A DNA stretch of 64,000 nucleotides from an uncultured Candidatus Melainabacteria bacterium. GTDB lineage: Bacteria; Cyanobacteriota; Vampirovibrionia; Gastranaerophilales; Gastranaerophilaceae. The notes beneath the pieces are model-generated. The model saw only the letters and a list, made by a program, of their open reading frames with translations. It did not search any database and was not told where the DNA came from. The DNA lies in the NCBI GenBank assembly GCA_934667125.1, contig CAKULF010000001.1, forward strand, positions 62,001 to 126,000, given 5' to 3'. Below, piece after piece: positions 31,341 through 39,218 of the stretch. Numbering within the stretch: the stretch's first letter is position 1; every line of letters begins with the position of its first letter. A program made the translations under genes and the position numbers.

Positions 31341-32296
31341 TTCGATAGCCAAAACCTATCTCAACATTAACTATTCAAGACATAATTTTTGTAATAAAAA
31401 CTGGCTATCAAAGAAGTTTTAAAAACCCTGTAATTAATTATTTTAAACGTAATTCTTGTGAAAATAAAGATAAAACCGACTATCAAAGAAATCTTTAGAA
31501 CAAAAAATCGCCGATAGCCACAAGTTTCTAACTTCTCTTCGGCTATAGACCACGCTTTTAGTTTGTTCATTTTCTTTTTCTGCTCCTGTCAAATCAAAGA
31601 TTTGAAACGTCGCCTATCAACAGTTAAACAAAAGCCAAACTCATCATTTGTCTTTTGTTAACTCTGGCTTCGCACTCTTTTTCGCAAGAAAAGAAAAAGA
31701 AAACAGAACCAAAAGAATAAAGAAAATGGCTTGGATAACATTAACCAAAACCCTCGAAAGGAGAGTCGGGCGCACTATAAAGCTAACAGACATCAGTTGC
31801 GCATTTCATACAACAATTTTCATGGAGGTAGCTTGCCCTTCCACCTTTCGTTTGTGGGTTTTGGTTAGTTGGTTACAATTTTACTATGCTATAGATTTTC
31901 TTTGATAGCCAAAGAGTTGAAGCAAGTACTGTTTTCTTCTTTTGCTTTGCATAATGCAGATGTTAAAACAATTGATAAAATTAATACTGGAATAAAAATT
32001 AACTATCGATAAATTTTCTATTTTAGTAATTTTTCGTTAGCCACTTGGTTATTTGCAGTTTGTTTTTATTCAAAACTTGTTGTTTTGGCAATGGATATAG
32101 GGGTAAAGTTGGCTATCGAAGAATTTCTTATTTTATAATTTTCTTTCAATCCTCAACGATTCAAAGACCCTGAAACGGGGTTCAGGGCGACGTTCTACAG
32201 GTAATGTTTAAGTGTCCAAGAATTTAGAAGTTCAGAAATCATTAAATAAAAAAATAGCACTAATAAACCAGCTATCGATAAATCTTTCATTTCAAG
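31341..32296. repeat. degenerate TGGCTATC repeats, at least eight copies
   Basis: The core TGGCTATC(A/G)AAGAA with AT-rich tail TTTNTTATTTTA occurs at 31402-31420, 31477-31500, 32001-32026, 32109-32139 and 32269-32296 on the plus strand. On the minus strand it occurs at 31341-31354, 31511-31520 and 31894-31913, with a weaker copy at 32035-32043. Copies are 20-30 bp and diverged; no regular spacing is seen. They could be binding sites or pieces of an inactive mobile element. Confidence 0.55.
32164..32195. repeat. 32-bp inverted repeat, right copy (REP-like)
   Basis: Exact reverse complement of 31267-31298; the match continues about seven more bases on the left side with one mismatch. The two copies are 865 bp apart and enclose the TGGCTATC repeats. 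Confidence 0.75.
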
Positions 32297-32434
32297 CATT
32301 TCCCCTATTAATCAATTCTATTTTCATTTTTTAAAAACAACTTTAAAATAGTTCCTTTTAAAACCCTTGTATCAAAAAATTTTTGGTATAAACTTAATTC
32401 TGTAGAGGTATTTTATTTAAAGGAATAAAAACTT

Positions 32435-33394
32435 ATGGCAGAAAGAAAATTAGTCGGAACAAATGAAATGTTCAAAAAAGCCTTAGCTGGCGGTTATGCA
32501 ATTGGTGCATACAATGTAAACAACATGGAAATCTTGCAAGGTATAGCAGAAGCTGCTGAAGAAACTCAATCTCCAATCATTCTTCAAGTTTCAGCCGGTG
32601 CTAGAAAATATGCAAACCAAACATATTTAATCAAATTAGTTGAAGCAGCATTAGCTACAACTACTGTACCTATCGCTCTTCACTTAGACCATGGTGCAGA
32701 TTTTGAAATTTGTAAAGCTTGTATCGACGGCGGTTTCTCTTCAGTTATGATTGACGGTTCTCGTTTCCCATTTGAAGAAAACGTTGCTTTAACTAAAAAA
32801 GTTGTTGAATACGCTCACGAAAGAGGAGTTTCAGTTGAAGCTGAACTTGGTAAATTAGCTGGTGTTGAAGATGACGTTAATGTTGACGCTAAAGATGCTA
32901 AATATACAAATGTTAAAGAAGCTGTTGAATTTGTTAAACAAACTGGTTGTGATTCATTAGCAATCGCTATCGGAACTTCACACGGTGCTTATAAATTCGC
33001 TGGTGAAGCTAAATTAGACTTCGACAGATTAAAAGAAATCAAAGACGCTTTAAAAGAAGCTGGTTTTGGCGATTATCCAATCGTTTTACACGGTTCTTCT
33101 TCAGTTCCTGCTGAATTTGTTGCTAAATGTAATAAATATGGCGGTAACCTTCCAAACGCTCAAGGTGTTCCAGAAGATATGTTAAATTACGCTTCTAAAC
33201 ACGGTGTTGCTAAAATTAATATCGATACAGACTTAAGATTAGCAATGACTTCAACAATCCGTGAATTCTTTATTGAACATCCTGAAAAATTCGACCCACG
33301 TGAATATATGGGACCAGGAAGAACAGCCGTTAAAGAAATGGTTATGCACAAAATGAGAGATGTATTAGGAACAGCAGGACACGCTAAAGACTAA
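32435..33394 (+). CDS. fba: class II fructose-bisphosphate aldolase
   Basis: A 319-residue zinc aldolase cleaving fructose-1,6-bisphosphate to DHAP and glyceraldehyde-3-phosphate in glycolysis. The motif YNVNNMEILQGIAEAA and the Zn-ligand regions LHLDHGADFEICKACIDGG and IAIGTSHGAYKF and VLHGSSSVPAEFV are in order, and the C-terminus carries GVAKINIDTDLRLAMT. AAAGGAATAAAAACTT precedes the ATG, and a terminator follows. Codon choice is that of a highly expressed gene, as for adhE. It stands alone behind the repeat-rich gap. Confidence 0.96.
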   Translation: MAERKLVGTNEMFKKALAGGYAIGAYNVNNMEILQGIAEAAEETQSPIILQVSAGARKYANQTYLIKLVEAALATTTVPIALHLDHGADFEICKACIDGGFSSVMIDGSRFPFEENVALTKKVVEYAHERGVSVEAELGKLAGVEDDVNVDAKDAKYTNVKEAVEFVKQTGCDSLAIAIGTSHGAYKFAGEAKLDFDRLKEIKDALKEAGFGDYPIVLHGSSSVPAEFVAKCNKYGGNLPNAQGVPEDMLNYASKHGVAKINIDTDLRLAMTSTIREFFIEHPEKFDPREYMGPGRTAVKEMVMHKMRDVLGTAGHAKD

Positions 33395-33417
33395 TTATAT
33401 CTTTAAATTTGATATCA

Positions 33418-33444
33418 AAAAGCGTCGGAAACGGCGCTTTTTTT
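33418..33444 (+). terminator. terminator of fba
   Basis: AAAGCGTCG, loop GAAA, CGGCGCTTT (one G-U pair) followed by T-run; it also lies just beyond the stop of the convergent XRE gene. Confidence 0.85.
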
Positions 33445-33446
33445 GA

Positions 33447-33662
33447 TTATTTATTTTCAAATTCTTTTAAAAGCTCATAATTTTTCATTTCAAAACCTTG
33501 AGCGATTTTATTTAACACATTTAATTTTATATCTTGTTTGCAATTTTCAATTCTGGATAAAATGGCTGGGTCAATATCGTTTTTAAAAGCAAACGAATTA
33601 AGCGAAAAACCAAGTTTTTGCCTTTTTTCTTTGATAAATTTTCCAAATTCTCTGTATTGCAT
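33447..33662 (-). CDS. XRE-family transcriptional regulator (cassette B)
   Basis: A 71-residue HTH protein, little more than the DNA-binding domain: FGKFIKEKRQKLGFSLNSFA, NDIDPAILSRIENCKQD and LNKIAQGFEM form the five-helix bundle. There is no ribosome site; a GATAAT hexamer ends seven bases before the ATG, giving a leaderless or near-leaderless message. It is divergent from a prepilin gene with a 7-2-7 palindrome between, as in cassette A. Confidence 0.85.
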   Translation of the reverse strand: MQYREFGKFIKEKRQKLGFSLNSFAFKNDIDPAILSRIENCKQDIKLNVLNKIAQGFEMKNYELLKEFENK

Positions 33663-33696
33663 TTTCTCAATTATCTGTTAAACTTTTTTTAATATC

Positions 33697-33712
33697 ATTG
33701 AGAAATCTCAAT
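33697..33712. promoter_or_regulatory. palindromic operator candidate, 7-2-7
   Basis: ATTGAGA-AA-TCTCAAT, a perfect inverted repeat with 7-bp arms and 2-bp centre, 18 nt before the prepilin start codon and just after a TAATAT -10-like box (33690-33695). An extra half-site TCTCAAT lies at 33665-33671 next to the XRE start codon. Confidence 0.6.
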
Positions 33713-33729
33713 AGACAATCGGAGGAATT

Positions 33730-34494
33730 TTGAAAAACAAAGGTTTTACGCTTGCTGAAATTATGATAGCTTTAACGGTGATTGGGGTGATAACTTCGAT
33801 AATCTTGCCTGTTGCGCTGCAAAACGTGCCTGATGAAAATGTGATGAAATTTAAAAAGGGTAATGCGATATTGTCAAAAACTATTAACGAAATGGTAAGT
33901 TCTGGTAAATATTTTAAAGATGGAGATTTAGGAACACGAGCGGATGGAACATTGATTGATGGGACAAATGAGGGTGATAAGACATATTTTTGCAGTGTTT
34001 TTGCTGATATGTTAAATACTAAAAGCGTTGAATGCAAAGATGGTGACGGTTATTCTGTTGGGGTTGTGTTGACAAAAGATAATTCTTCAGCTTGGACAAG
34101 TTGCGTGCCAAATGAAGTTGTTACATCTGAATTTATCGATTTTGCTATTGAAAATTTAGATAATGCTTGTATTAAGCATAAAGATGTTTTAAAAGAAAAA
34201 GCTTCAAAAATTGTATTAATTGACGGAATTGAATTTTATGAAGAAGCGCCTGCGTGGTCTTTTGGAGCATATTATGACAAGGTTTTAAAATTAAGAGGAT
34301 TTGGCACAGGCAAAGAAAATTCATACTGCTACGATAGTAACGGTTTTGATAGAAGCTATAAGCTTTTTTGTATGGATGTTGACGGTATAGATAGTGGAGA
34401 AGAGCCTTTTGGCTATGGTATTCGGGCGGATGGCAAAATATTGCTCGGCAAACGTGCGCAAGAATGGCTAAATAAATCAATTCAGGAGAAATAA
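33730..34494 (+). CDS. type IV prepilin-like protein (cassette B)
   Basis: A 254-residue protein with a canonical class III prepilin start MKNKGFTLAEIMIALTVIGV (cleavage after Gly5, Glu at +5). The rest is a soluble domain of about 215 residues with six Cys (for example KSVECKDGDGYSVGVVL, TSCVPNE and SYCYDSNGFDRSYKLFC) and an acidic character. The TTG start follows TCGGAGGAATTT. It resembles the major-pilin-like gene at 61.7 kb more than the Cys-rich A and C proteins. Probably a pilin or minor pilin. Confidence 0.85.
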   Translation: MKNKGFTLAEIMIALTVIGVITSIILPVALQNVPDENVMKFKKGNAILSKTINEMVSSGKYFKDGDLGTRADGTLIDGTNEGDKTYFCSVFADMLNTKSVECKDGDGYSVGVVLTKDNSSAWTSCVPNEVVTSEFIDFAIENLDNACIKHKDVLKEKASKIVLIDGIEFYEEAPAWSFGAYYDKVLKLRGFGTGKENSYCYDSNGFDRSYKLFCMDVDGIDSGEEPFGYGIRADGKILLGKRAQEWLNKSIQEK

Positions 34495-34499
34495 TTTAT

Positions 34500-34658
34500 A
34501 TGAAAAAAGATGAAAAAATAATTATATTTTGCTATGTTTTGACTGTATTAATGCTTTTAATTTCGTCAATCTACACATTTTACAAGATTAAGCCAAATGA
34601 TATGGTGTTTAACATTGAAAAAGTTTTTAAAACCTCGGCAAATATTTTTGTCAAGTAA
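34500..34658 (+). CDS. small single-pass membrane protein, 52 aa
   Basis: A short gene 5 nt after the prepilin stop, with AGGAG about 11 nt before the ATG. It begins MKKDEKIIIFCYVLTVLMLL, with a membrane helix at about residues 7-28, then an amphipathic tail NIEKVFKTSANIFVK. It is likely co-transcribed with cassette B and could be a helper of pilin insertion; function unknown. No terminator was found behind it. Confidence 0.6.
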   Translation: MKKDEKIIIFCYVLTVLMLLISSIYTFYKIKPNDMVFNIEKVFKTSANIFVK

Positions 34659-34768
34659 AAAACACGTAATATTAACCTTTTTAAAAAAAATTTACGTTAT
34701 GCAATATTTGCTGATTTTATTAATGTCTTGTGCTATAACATTAATAACAAAGCATTTATGGGGGTATA

Positions 34769-35248
34769 ATGAGTCAGTATCTTACTAAAGAAGAAATTAA
34801 ACAATGGAGAAGTTCATTAGAGAAGATTACCTTGGAAGAATATGCTAGAAAATTAGGCAAAGTTCTTGAAGAAGATAAAAAAACCACCGATATTATTGAC
34901 ATTGTGATGAACAATGAAAAAAGATTATATGCTTCAAAAGAGCAAAATTCATCAAAAAACTCTGTTTTAAAAATTGCAAAACAAGCGTTAGATAAAAACT
35001 CTGAATTTGAAGTTTCTGATATTAAATCAAGATTAACTTGCAAAAAACCTTTAACTCAAAGGGAAAATGCAGTTTTAGAGCATTTTATTAAAAACAAAGG
35101 CGAAATCGTTTTTGCTCGAGATTTAGCAGTTTTGCTGGATTTGCCTTGTGATTATGTTTATAAATATATTAAAAATTTAAGAACAAAAATTAATGAAGAT
35201 ATTCTTAAAAACGCTACAAAAGGCGGTTATATCTTCGATTTGAATTAA
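34769..35248 (+). CDS. receiver-less OmpR/winged-helix DNA-binding protein
   Basis: A 159-residue protein with a GGGGGTATA ribosome site. The N-terminal half is helical and charged with no receiver motif. The C-terminal 65 residues (PLTQRENAVLEHFIKNKGEI, DLPCDYVYKYIKNLRTKINE and ATKGGYIFDLN) form a winged helix of the OmpR effector type. It precedes a histidine kinase by 3 nt and a stand-alone receiver two genes later, so it may be the output of a split response regulator. Confidence 0.75.
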   Translation: MSQYLTKEEIKQWRSSLEKITLEEYARKLGKVLEEDKKTTDIIDIVMNNEKRLYASKEQNSSKNSVLKIAKQALDKNSEFEVSDIKSRLTCKKPLTQRENAVLEHFIKNKGEIVFARDLAVLLDLPCDYVYKYIKNLRTKINEDILKNATKGGYIFDLN

Positions 35249-35251
35249 TCT

Positions 35252-36475
35252 ATGGATGAATTTAATACAAAAATTTTAAATAGTATAAATGAGCTGATGA
35301 CTTTGACTGATAAGTACTCAGCTGATTTTTATGTTGAAAGTTTAAAGATTTTAAATTCAAATTTTAAGGATTTTTCTTTTGCTTATTTTTTAATTGATGA
35401 AGATAATTATTCTCTAAAATCCGCTATCAATAGCCTTTTGGAGGGTAAAAAGAAATATATTTTAAAAGAAGAATATGTTGAAGAATTTTTCAAAAACGAG
35501 AAAAAAGTTTTAAAATTGGATGATGATTTTAAGAAAAATAGTTTCTTTTTTAAGCTTGAAATTCAAGGTTCAATTTTTGGTTTGTTTTTGATTAGCTCAA
35601 ACTCTGATATAGAGGGCTTTTATAGTCAATTTTCAACTTTAGCAAATGTTTTGAGCTATAAAATTAAGGATTTTGAATTAAATCAAATATATAAACTTCA
35701 ACTTAAAGCTATGCAAAACGCAATAATAGAGCGTGATAGCGCTTATAATGTTATAGAAAAACAACATAAAAAACTTGTTGAAGTTGATAAGACTAAAAAT
35801 CTGTTTTTGGCAAATATTTCACATGAACTTAGAACTCCATTGAACGCTATAATTGGCTTTTCGCAAGCACTTAGCGCTCAAATTTTTGGAAGTTTGAATG
35901 ATAAACAGGCTGAATATATTAGAGATATCCAAATTTCGGGTTTGCATTTGTTGGGAATGATTAATGAAATTTTGGATTTATCAAAAATTGAAGCAAATGT
36001 GATGAAATTTAATCCGATTAAATTAGACCCAAATGTCGCTATAAATGAGGTCGTGAACATATTAGAGCCACTTTATAAAAACAAAAATATTGCTGTTGAA
36101 TTGAATTTAGAGAACGATATTTTTCTTAATGCGGACAATCAAAAATTTCAACAAATTTTATACAATCTTTTATCAAATGCGATTAAATTTACTCAAAACA
36201 ATGGCAAAATCGAGATTATATCTAAGCTTGAGGGCGATAGATATTATCTTGAAATCAAGGATAACGGGATTGGGATTGATAAAAAATATCATAATAAGAT
36301 TTTTAAAAAGTTTGTTCATCTTGAAAATTTATATGCTAATAATCAGTCCTCAACGGGTTTGGGGCTTACTATCACAAAAGAATTAGTAAAATTGCATAAC
36401 GGTAAAATCACCTTAAAAAGCGAGCTTAACAAAGGAACAAGCTTTATAATGGAGTTTAAAAACATATTATTATGA
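35252..36475 (+). CDS. histidine kinase with N-terminal GAF-like sensor
   Basis: A 407-residue cytoplasmic kinase without membrane helices. Residues about 25-140 form a GAF-like sensory domain. The dimerisation domain carries ANISHELRTPLNAIIGFSQ with His191 as phosphorylation site. The catalytic domain has the N box (NLLSNAIKFTQ), G1 (DNGIGID), and G2 (GLGLTITKELV). It overlaps the receiver gene by 4 nt (ATGA) and follows the winged-helix gene by 3 nt. The layout resembles the cell-cycle kinases DivJ/PleC, though no specific homology is claimed. Confidence 0.93.
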   Translation: MDEFNTKILNSINELMTLTDKYSADFYVESLKILNSNFKDFSFAYFLIDEDNYSLKSAINSLLEGKKKYILKEEYVEEFFKNEKKVLKLDDDFKKNSFFFKLEIQGSIFGLFLISSNSDIEGFYSQFSTLANVLSYKIKDFELNQIYKLQLKAMQNAIIERDSAYNVIEKQHKKLVEVDKTKNLFLANISHELRTPLNAIIGFSQALSAQIFGSLNDKQAEYIRDIQISGLHLLGMINEILDLSKIEANVMKFNPIKLDPNVAINEVVNILEPLYKNKNIAVELNLENDIFLNADNQKFQQILYNLLSNAIKFTQNNGKIEIISKLEGDRYYLEIKDNGIGIDKKYHNKIFKKFVHLENLYANNQSSTGLGLTITKELVKLHNGKITLKSELNKGTSFIMEFKNILL

Positions 36476-36831
36476 CAAAAATTTTAGTTGTTGAAGATAA
36501 TGAGCTTAATATGAAGCTGTTTTTCGATGTTTTAACTTATAATAATTATTCTGTTGATAAGGCGAATGATGGGCAAGAAGCCTATAACAAGCTTATTGAA
36601 AATGATTTTGATTTGATGATTTTAGATATTCAAATTCCTAAAATGAATGGGTTTGAATTGATTAAAAAGTTAAAAAATGAGGGTAAAAAAATTCCTAAAA
36701 CACTTGTGGTGTCTGCTTGTGCTATGGATAGCGATATCAACAAGGCAAAAGAGCTTGGAATTGAGGATTATTTAACCAAACCTATTGATATTGTTGGGTT
36801 TTTGAATGCTGTTAAAAAATTGATTAACTAA
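36472..36831 (+). CDS. CheY/DivK-like single-domain response regulator
   Basis: A 119-residue receiver with no output domain. The acidic pocket is E8-D9 (ILVVEDN), the phosphorylation site D52 (LMILDIQIPKMNG), T/S switch region LVVSACAMD and K in YLTKPID. It overlaps the kinase gene by 4 nt and converges with the epimerase gene (8-nt overlap at the ends). It probably passes phosphoryl groups from the kinase to another partner such as the winged-helix protein or a further phosphorelay protein. Confidence 0.94.
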   Translation: MTKILVVEDNELNMKLFFDVLTYNNYSVDKANDGQEAYNKLIENDFDLMILDIQIPKMNGFELIKKLKNEGKKIPKTLVVSACAMDSDINKAKELGIEDYLTKPIDIVGFLNAVKKLIN

Positions 36832-37681
36832 AATACATCATTTTTGTAAAATTGATTGTTTTGATTAAACCGTCCAAAAGGCTTGTGGGGTTTGATAAAT
36901 CCGAATTAACATTGTAGCTTAAATTAATTATATTTGAATTTTTTATTTCAATTTTTGAGGTTGAATTAGAAATTTGCTTGATTAATTTAGCATAATCCGA
37001 TAGTAAAACTTTGTTTTTGGAGCATAATTCAAAGGCGTTTTTGGCTTGTAGAGCGGATATTAGCCTTGTTGTTTCGGCGCAAAAATCTTCAATATATGTC
37101 AGATAAATTTCTTCGTCAAAATTTATTGCGACGTTTTTATTATTTAAAATGTCAAAAAGTATAGTATTTATCGGCTTTTTGTCGTTTTTAGGATGATTTA
37201 TGCCATATAAATAGGAAGTTTTCAGGATTTTATAATTAATATTATATTTTTTGCAATATTCAACAATCAGCTTTTCAATCATTGAAAACATCGATAACAA
37301 CAGGCTATCAGCCTTAATTATGTTGTCGTTAAGATAATATGTAATGTAATAAAATTCAGCGCCTGAAAGCCTTGAATAGTCTAGTAAATTCTTGATTATT
37401 TCGATTTGTTCAATACAATACGTGTATTTATCTTTGTAAAATCGTCTAAAATCGCTATTTCCGGCGCAATAGAACACTTTTTCAACAGTAAAATCAATTT
37501 TATCGAGCAAATTTTGTTCAGCAAAAATAAAATTCTTATTCCTCAAAAGCGGGTATATGAGGCTCATTTCGCCTGTTGAAAAATTATCTATCCCATAAAC
37601 CGTATAATTGTTCTTTAACAGCTCTACGGCTAAATTTACGCCTACAAATCCGCTTGCGCCTGCAATTAACACATTTTCCAT
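36824..37681 (-). CDS. NAD-dependent sugar epimerase/dehydratase
   Basis: A 285-residue short-chain extended SDR with Rossmann motif VLIAGASGFVGVNLA at the N-terminus and a FSTG segment; YYITYYLN is at the place of the YxxxK motif but the Lys is missing and the Tyr pattern is weak, so activity may differ. The C-terminal substrate domain has the YGINHP region. It has a leaderless start: TTTACA (37711-37716), 17-nt spacer and TATTAT (37688-37693) end six bases before the ATG on the minus strand. It probably acts in surface polysaccharide synthesis. Confidence 0.85.
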   Translation of the reverse strand: MENVLIAGASGFVGVNLAVELLKNNYTVYGIDNFSTGEMSLIYPLLRNKNFIFAEQNLLDKIDFTVEKVFYCAGNSDFRRFYKDKYTYCIEQIEIIKNLLDYSRLSGAEFYYITYYLNDNIIKADSLLLSMFSMIEKLIVEYCKKYNINYKILKTSYLYGINHPKNDKKPINTILFDILNNKNVAINFDEEIYLTYIEDFCAETTRLISALQAKNAFELCSKNKVLLSDYAKLIKQISNSTSKIEIKNSNIINLSYNVNSDLSNPTSLLDGLIKTINFTKMMYFS

Positions 37682-37687
37682 AATCTA

Positions 37688-37716
37688 ATAATAAAGATAA
37701 CAATTATTTTTGTAAA
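37688..37716 (-). promoter_or_regulatory. promoter placing the epimerase start codon at +1
   Basis: On the minus strand TTTACA, 17-nt spacer, TATTAT, then six bases to the ATG at 37681. No ribosome site is present between them. Confidence 0.55.
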
Positions 37717-37729
37717 TAGTCGAAACACA

Positions 37730-38689
37730 CTATTTAAGCGCATTTAAAATGTTGACAATTTCGCTATCTAAAAGCATTTGGGCGCTCACGTTATTCAATA
37801 AATAATTATTCAAATTTTGAGCAAATTGAGCCTTTTTAAATTCCCCAAAACCATACTTTTTATAGATGTTTTCAAGATTTTTAACCATTGAATTATATTC
37901 AAAAAAATCATCATAAACACATTGATTTTGAAACTCAAACGTTGAATTAATGGTGTTTAAGAGGATATTTATCGGAATAATGTCCTCAAATTCGCCGTTT
38001 TGGATTAAATATATCTTATCAATCTTCCTCAATTTCCGCTCTATAAGGGACTTTATCTGCTCTCCATCCTTATCTAAAAGCACAAAAAAAGGCGTTTTGA
38101 CGTAATCTATCATTTTATAATACTTCCGTGCAACTTGGTTTTTTCCGCCTGCTTGAAGCACTAAGACCCCGTTATTATCAAGGTTGTAGCCTAATATATT
38201 AAATAAAGTTTTTAAAAGCACAAATTCTGTCTGCCCTTCGCATAAAATTATTTTTTCAATCGGATAAAGTAAAGATTTTTCCTCTCTTTGTTTGATTAGG
38301 CTTGCTTTTGGGTCAATTTCTTTTAGCCAAAGAAGATTTTTTGGTAAAGTTGAATTAAAATTTATTTTATCTAACATGCCTGAATAATTCAATCGTGCCG
38401 ATAGGTATTGATAAGATACCTCGTTAAATTCAAAATACTTCCCCTCTAAATCCGTAAGGATGGAAGATATTGAATTATCTGAATTTGAGCCTAAATTAAA
38501 CTCCAAAAGCTCCTCAACAAGGGCTATTTTATCCAATATTGAAATATTTTTTTGAATTTTATCAAGGCAAAACTTGGATATTAAATCATTGAAAACTCTC
38601 TCATATCGAACACAAGCAGGTTCAAAACGAGTCAATCTATCTAAAATAGTTATATAATAATCATCTGGAATTGTTTTAAATTTCGTCAT
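37730..38689 (-). CDS. stand-alone OLD-type TOPRIM domain protein
   Basis: A 319-residue protein from the ATG at 38689; a slightly longer start at 38740 would overlap the XRE gene. The first 145 residues are helical and unassigned. The second half is a TOPRIM domain: KIILCEGQTEFVLLKTLF (conserved Glu), LVLQAGGKNQVAR, and FFVLLDKDGEQ (DxD), then NGEFEDIIP. This is the catalytic unit of OLD-family nucleases, but no ABC ATPase precedes it. It follows an XRE gene by 25 nt, a pairing compatible with a defence or conflict system. Function inferred only from the domain. Confidence 0.7.
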   Translation of the reverse strand: MTKFKTIPDDYYITILDRLTRFEPACVRYERVFNDLISKFCLDKIQKNISILDKIALVEELLEFNLGSNSDNSISSILTDLEGKYFEFNEVSYQYLSARLNYSGMLDKINFNSTLPKNLLWLKEIDPKASLIKQREEKSLLYPIEKIILCEGQTEFVLLKTLFNILGYNLDNNGVLVLQAGGKNQVARKYYKMIDYVKTPFFVLLDKDGEQIKSLIERKLRKIDKIYLIQNGEFEDIIPINILLNTINSTFEFQNQCVYDDFFEYNSMVKNLENIYKKYGFGEFKKAQFAQNLNNYLLNNVSAQMLLDSEIVNILNALK

Positions 38690-38714
38690 ATTTTCTCGAA
38701 TTATACAACAAAAA

Positions 38715-39047
38715 CTATAACATTTTAATAATCTCATCAAGTGTGACGATTATTTTGCTATATGCGGCTAATTCCTTATCAGAGGCACTATATACGGCTT
38801 TTAAGAGCTTTTCTTTTAAATTGTTTTCAGATATTTTTGATTTAATTCCAAATTCATCAAGCGAAAACTCCATAACCTCTGCCATTTTTAAAAAATTGTT
38901 AAGTGAAGGCAAATTTTTCCCTGTTTCAATTTTGCTCAAATGTTTATCGCTTATTCCAACCCTTTCTGCCAGTTCAGATTGGGTCATTTTAGCCCTTTTT
39001 CTGATTTCTTGAAGAGTTTTACCTATAAATTCTTTATCGTCATACAT
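38715..39047 (-). CDS. XRE-family transcriptional regulator (cassette C)
   Basis: A 110-residue protein: HTH at about residues 10-60 (LQEIRKRAKMTQSELAERVG, ISDKHLSKIETGKNLPSL), then an extension with NLKEKLLKAVYSASDKEL that may form a dimerisation helix. It is transcribed with the TOPRIM gene and lies divergent from the large triple-repeat prepilin gene at 39219. Three direct repeats between them are the likely operator. TATAAC ends six bases before the ATG, so it may be leaderless, although AGAGG lies 12 nt upstream. Confidence 0.85.
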   Translation of the reverse strand: MYDDKEFIGKTLQEIRKRAKMTQSELAERVGISDKHLSKIETGKNLPSLNNFLKMAEVMEFSLDEFGIKSKISENNLKEKLLKAVYSASDKELAAYSKIIVTLDEIIKML

Positions 39048-39101
39048 AATAGTGTTATACCTCTTTATTTATTAAAAATAAGCGACATATAACTACACTA
39101 G

Positions 39102-39185
39102 AACAACATTATTTATAATATTTAATAAAAGTAATAATATGTGACAACATTTTAAAGATGTGATATAGTCATGAGTGATAACATT
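39102..39185. promoter_or_regulatory. three direct repeats between XRE C and the prepilin gene
   Basis: The element (A/G)A(C/T)AACATT occurs at 39102-39110, 39143-39151 and 39177-39185. A second, longer direct repeat around TTTAATAAAAGTAATA lies next to the first and last (near 39121 and 39187). These are candidate operator sites for the divergent XRE protein. Confidence 0.45.
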
Positions 39186-39218
39186 TTTTAAAAGTAATAC
39201 ATCATAACGGAAAATAAC

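Larger units (their letters stand above)
31091..32434. other. repeat-rich non-coding region
   Basis: About 1.3 kb between the 796-aa gene and fba with no convincing gene; the two open frames in it (31367-31570 minus, 31648-31905 plus) are poor, Lys-rich or repeat-derived and lack ribosome sites. It holds a 32-bp inverted repeat pair near its ends (31267-31298, 32164-32195) and at least eight copies of a degenerate repeat around TGGCTATC in both orientations, listed as a separate entry. No sigma-70 promoter of good quality was seen upstream of fba. Confidence 0.6.

Noticed and set aside
31367..31570. Possible 67-aa minus-strand gene in the same gap
   Set aside because: Built from the TGGCTATC repeats and AT-rich DNA; no start context.
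31648..31905. Possible 85-aa gene in the repeat-rich gap
   Set aside because: No ribosome site, Lys/Arg-rich composition from repeats, and no recognisable domain; read as non-coding.
31341..32296. CRISPR array
   Set aside because: Repeats are diverged, in both orientations and irregularly spaced, and no cas gene is present in the window.
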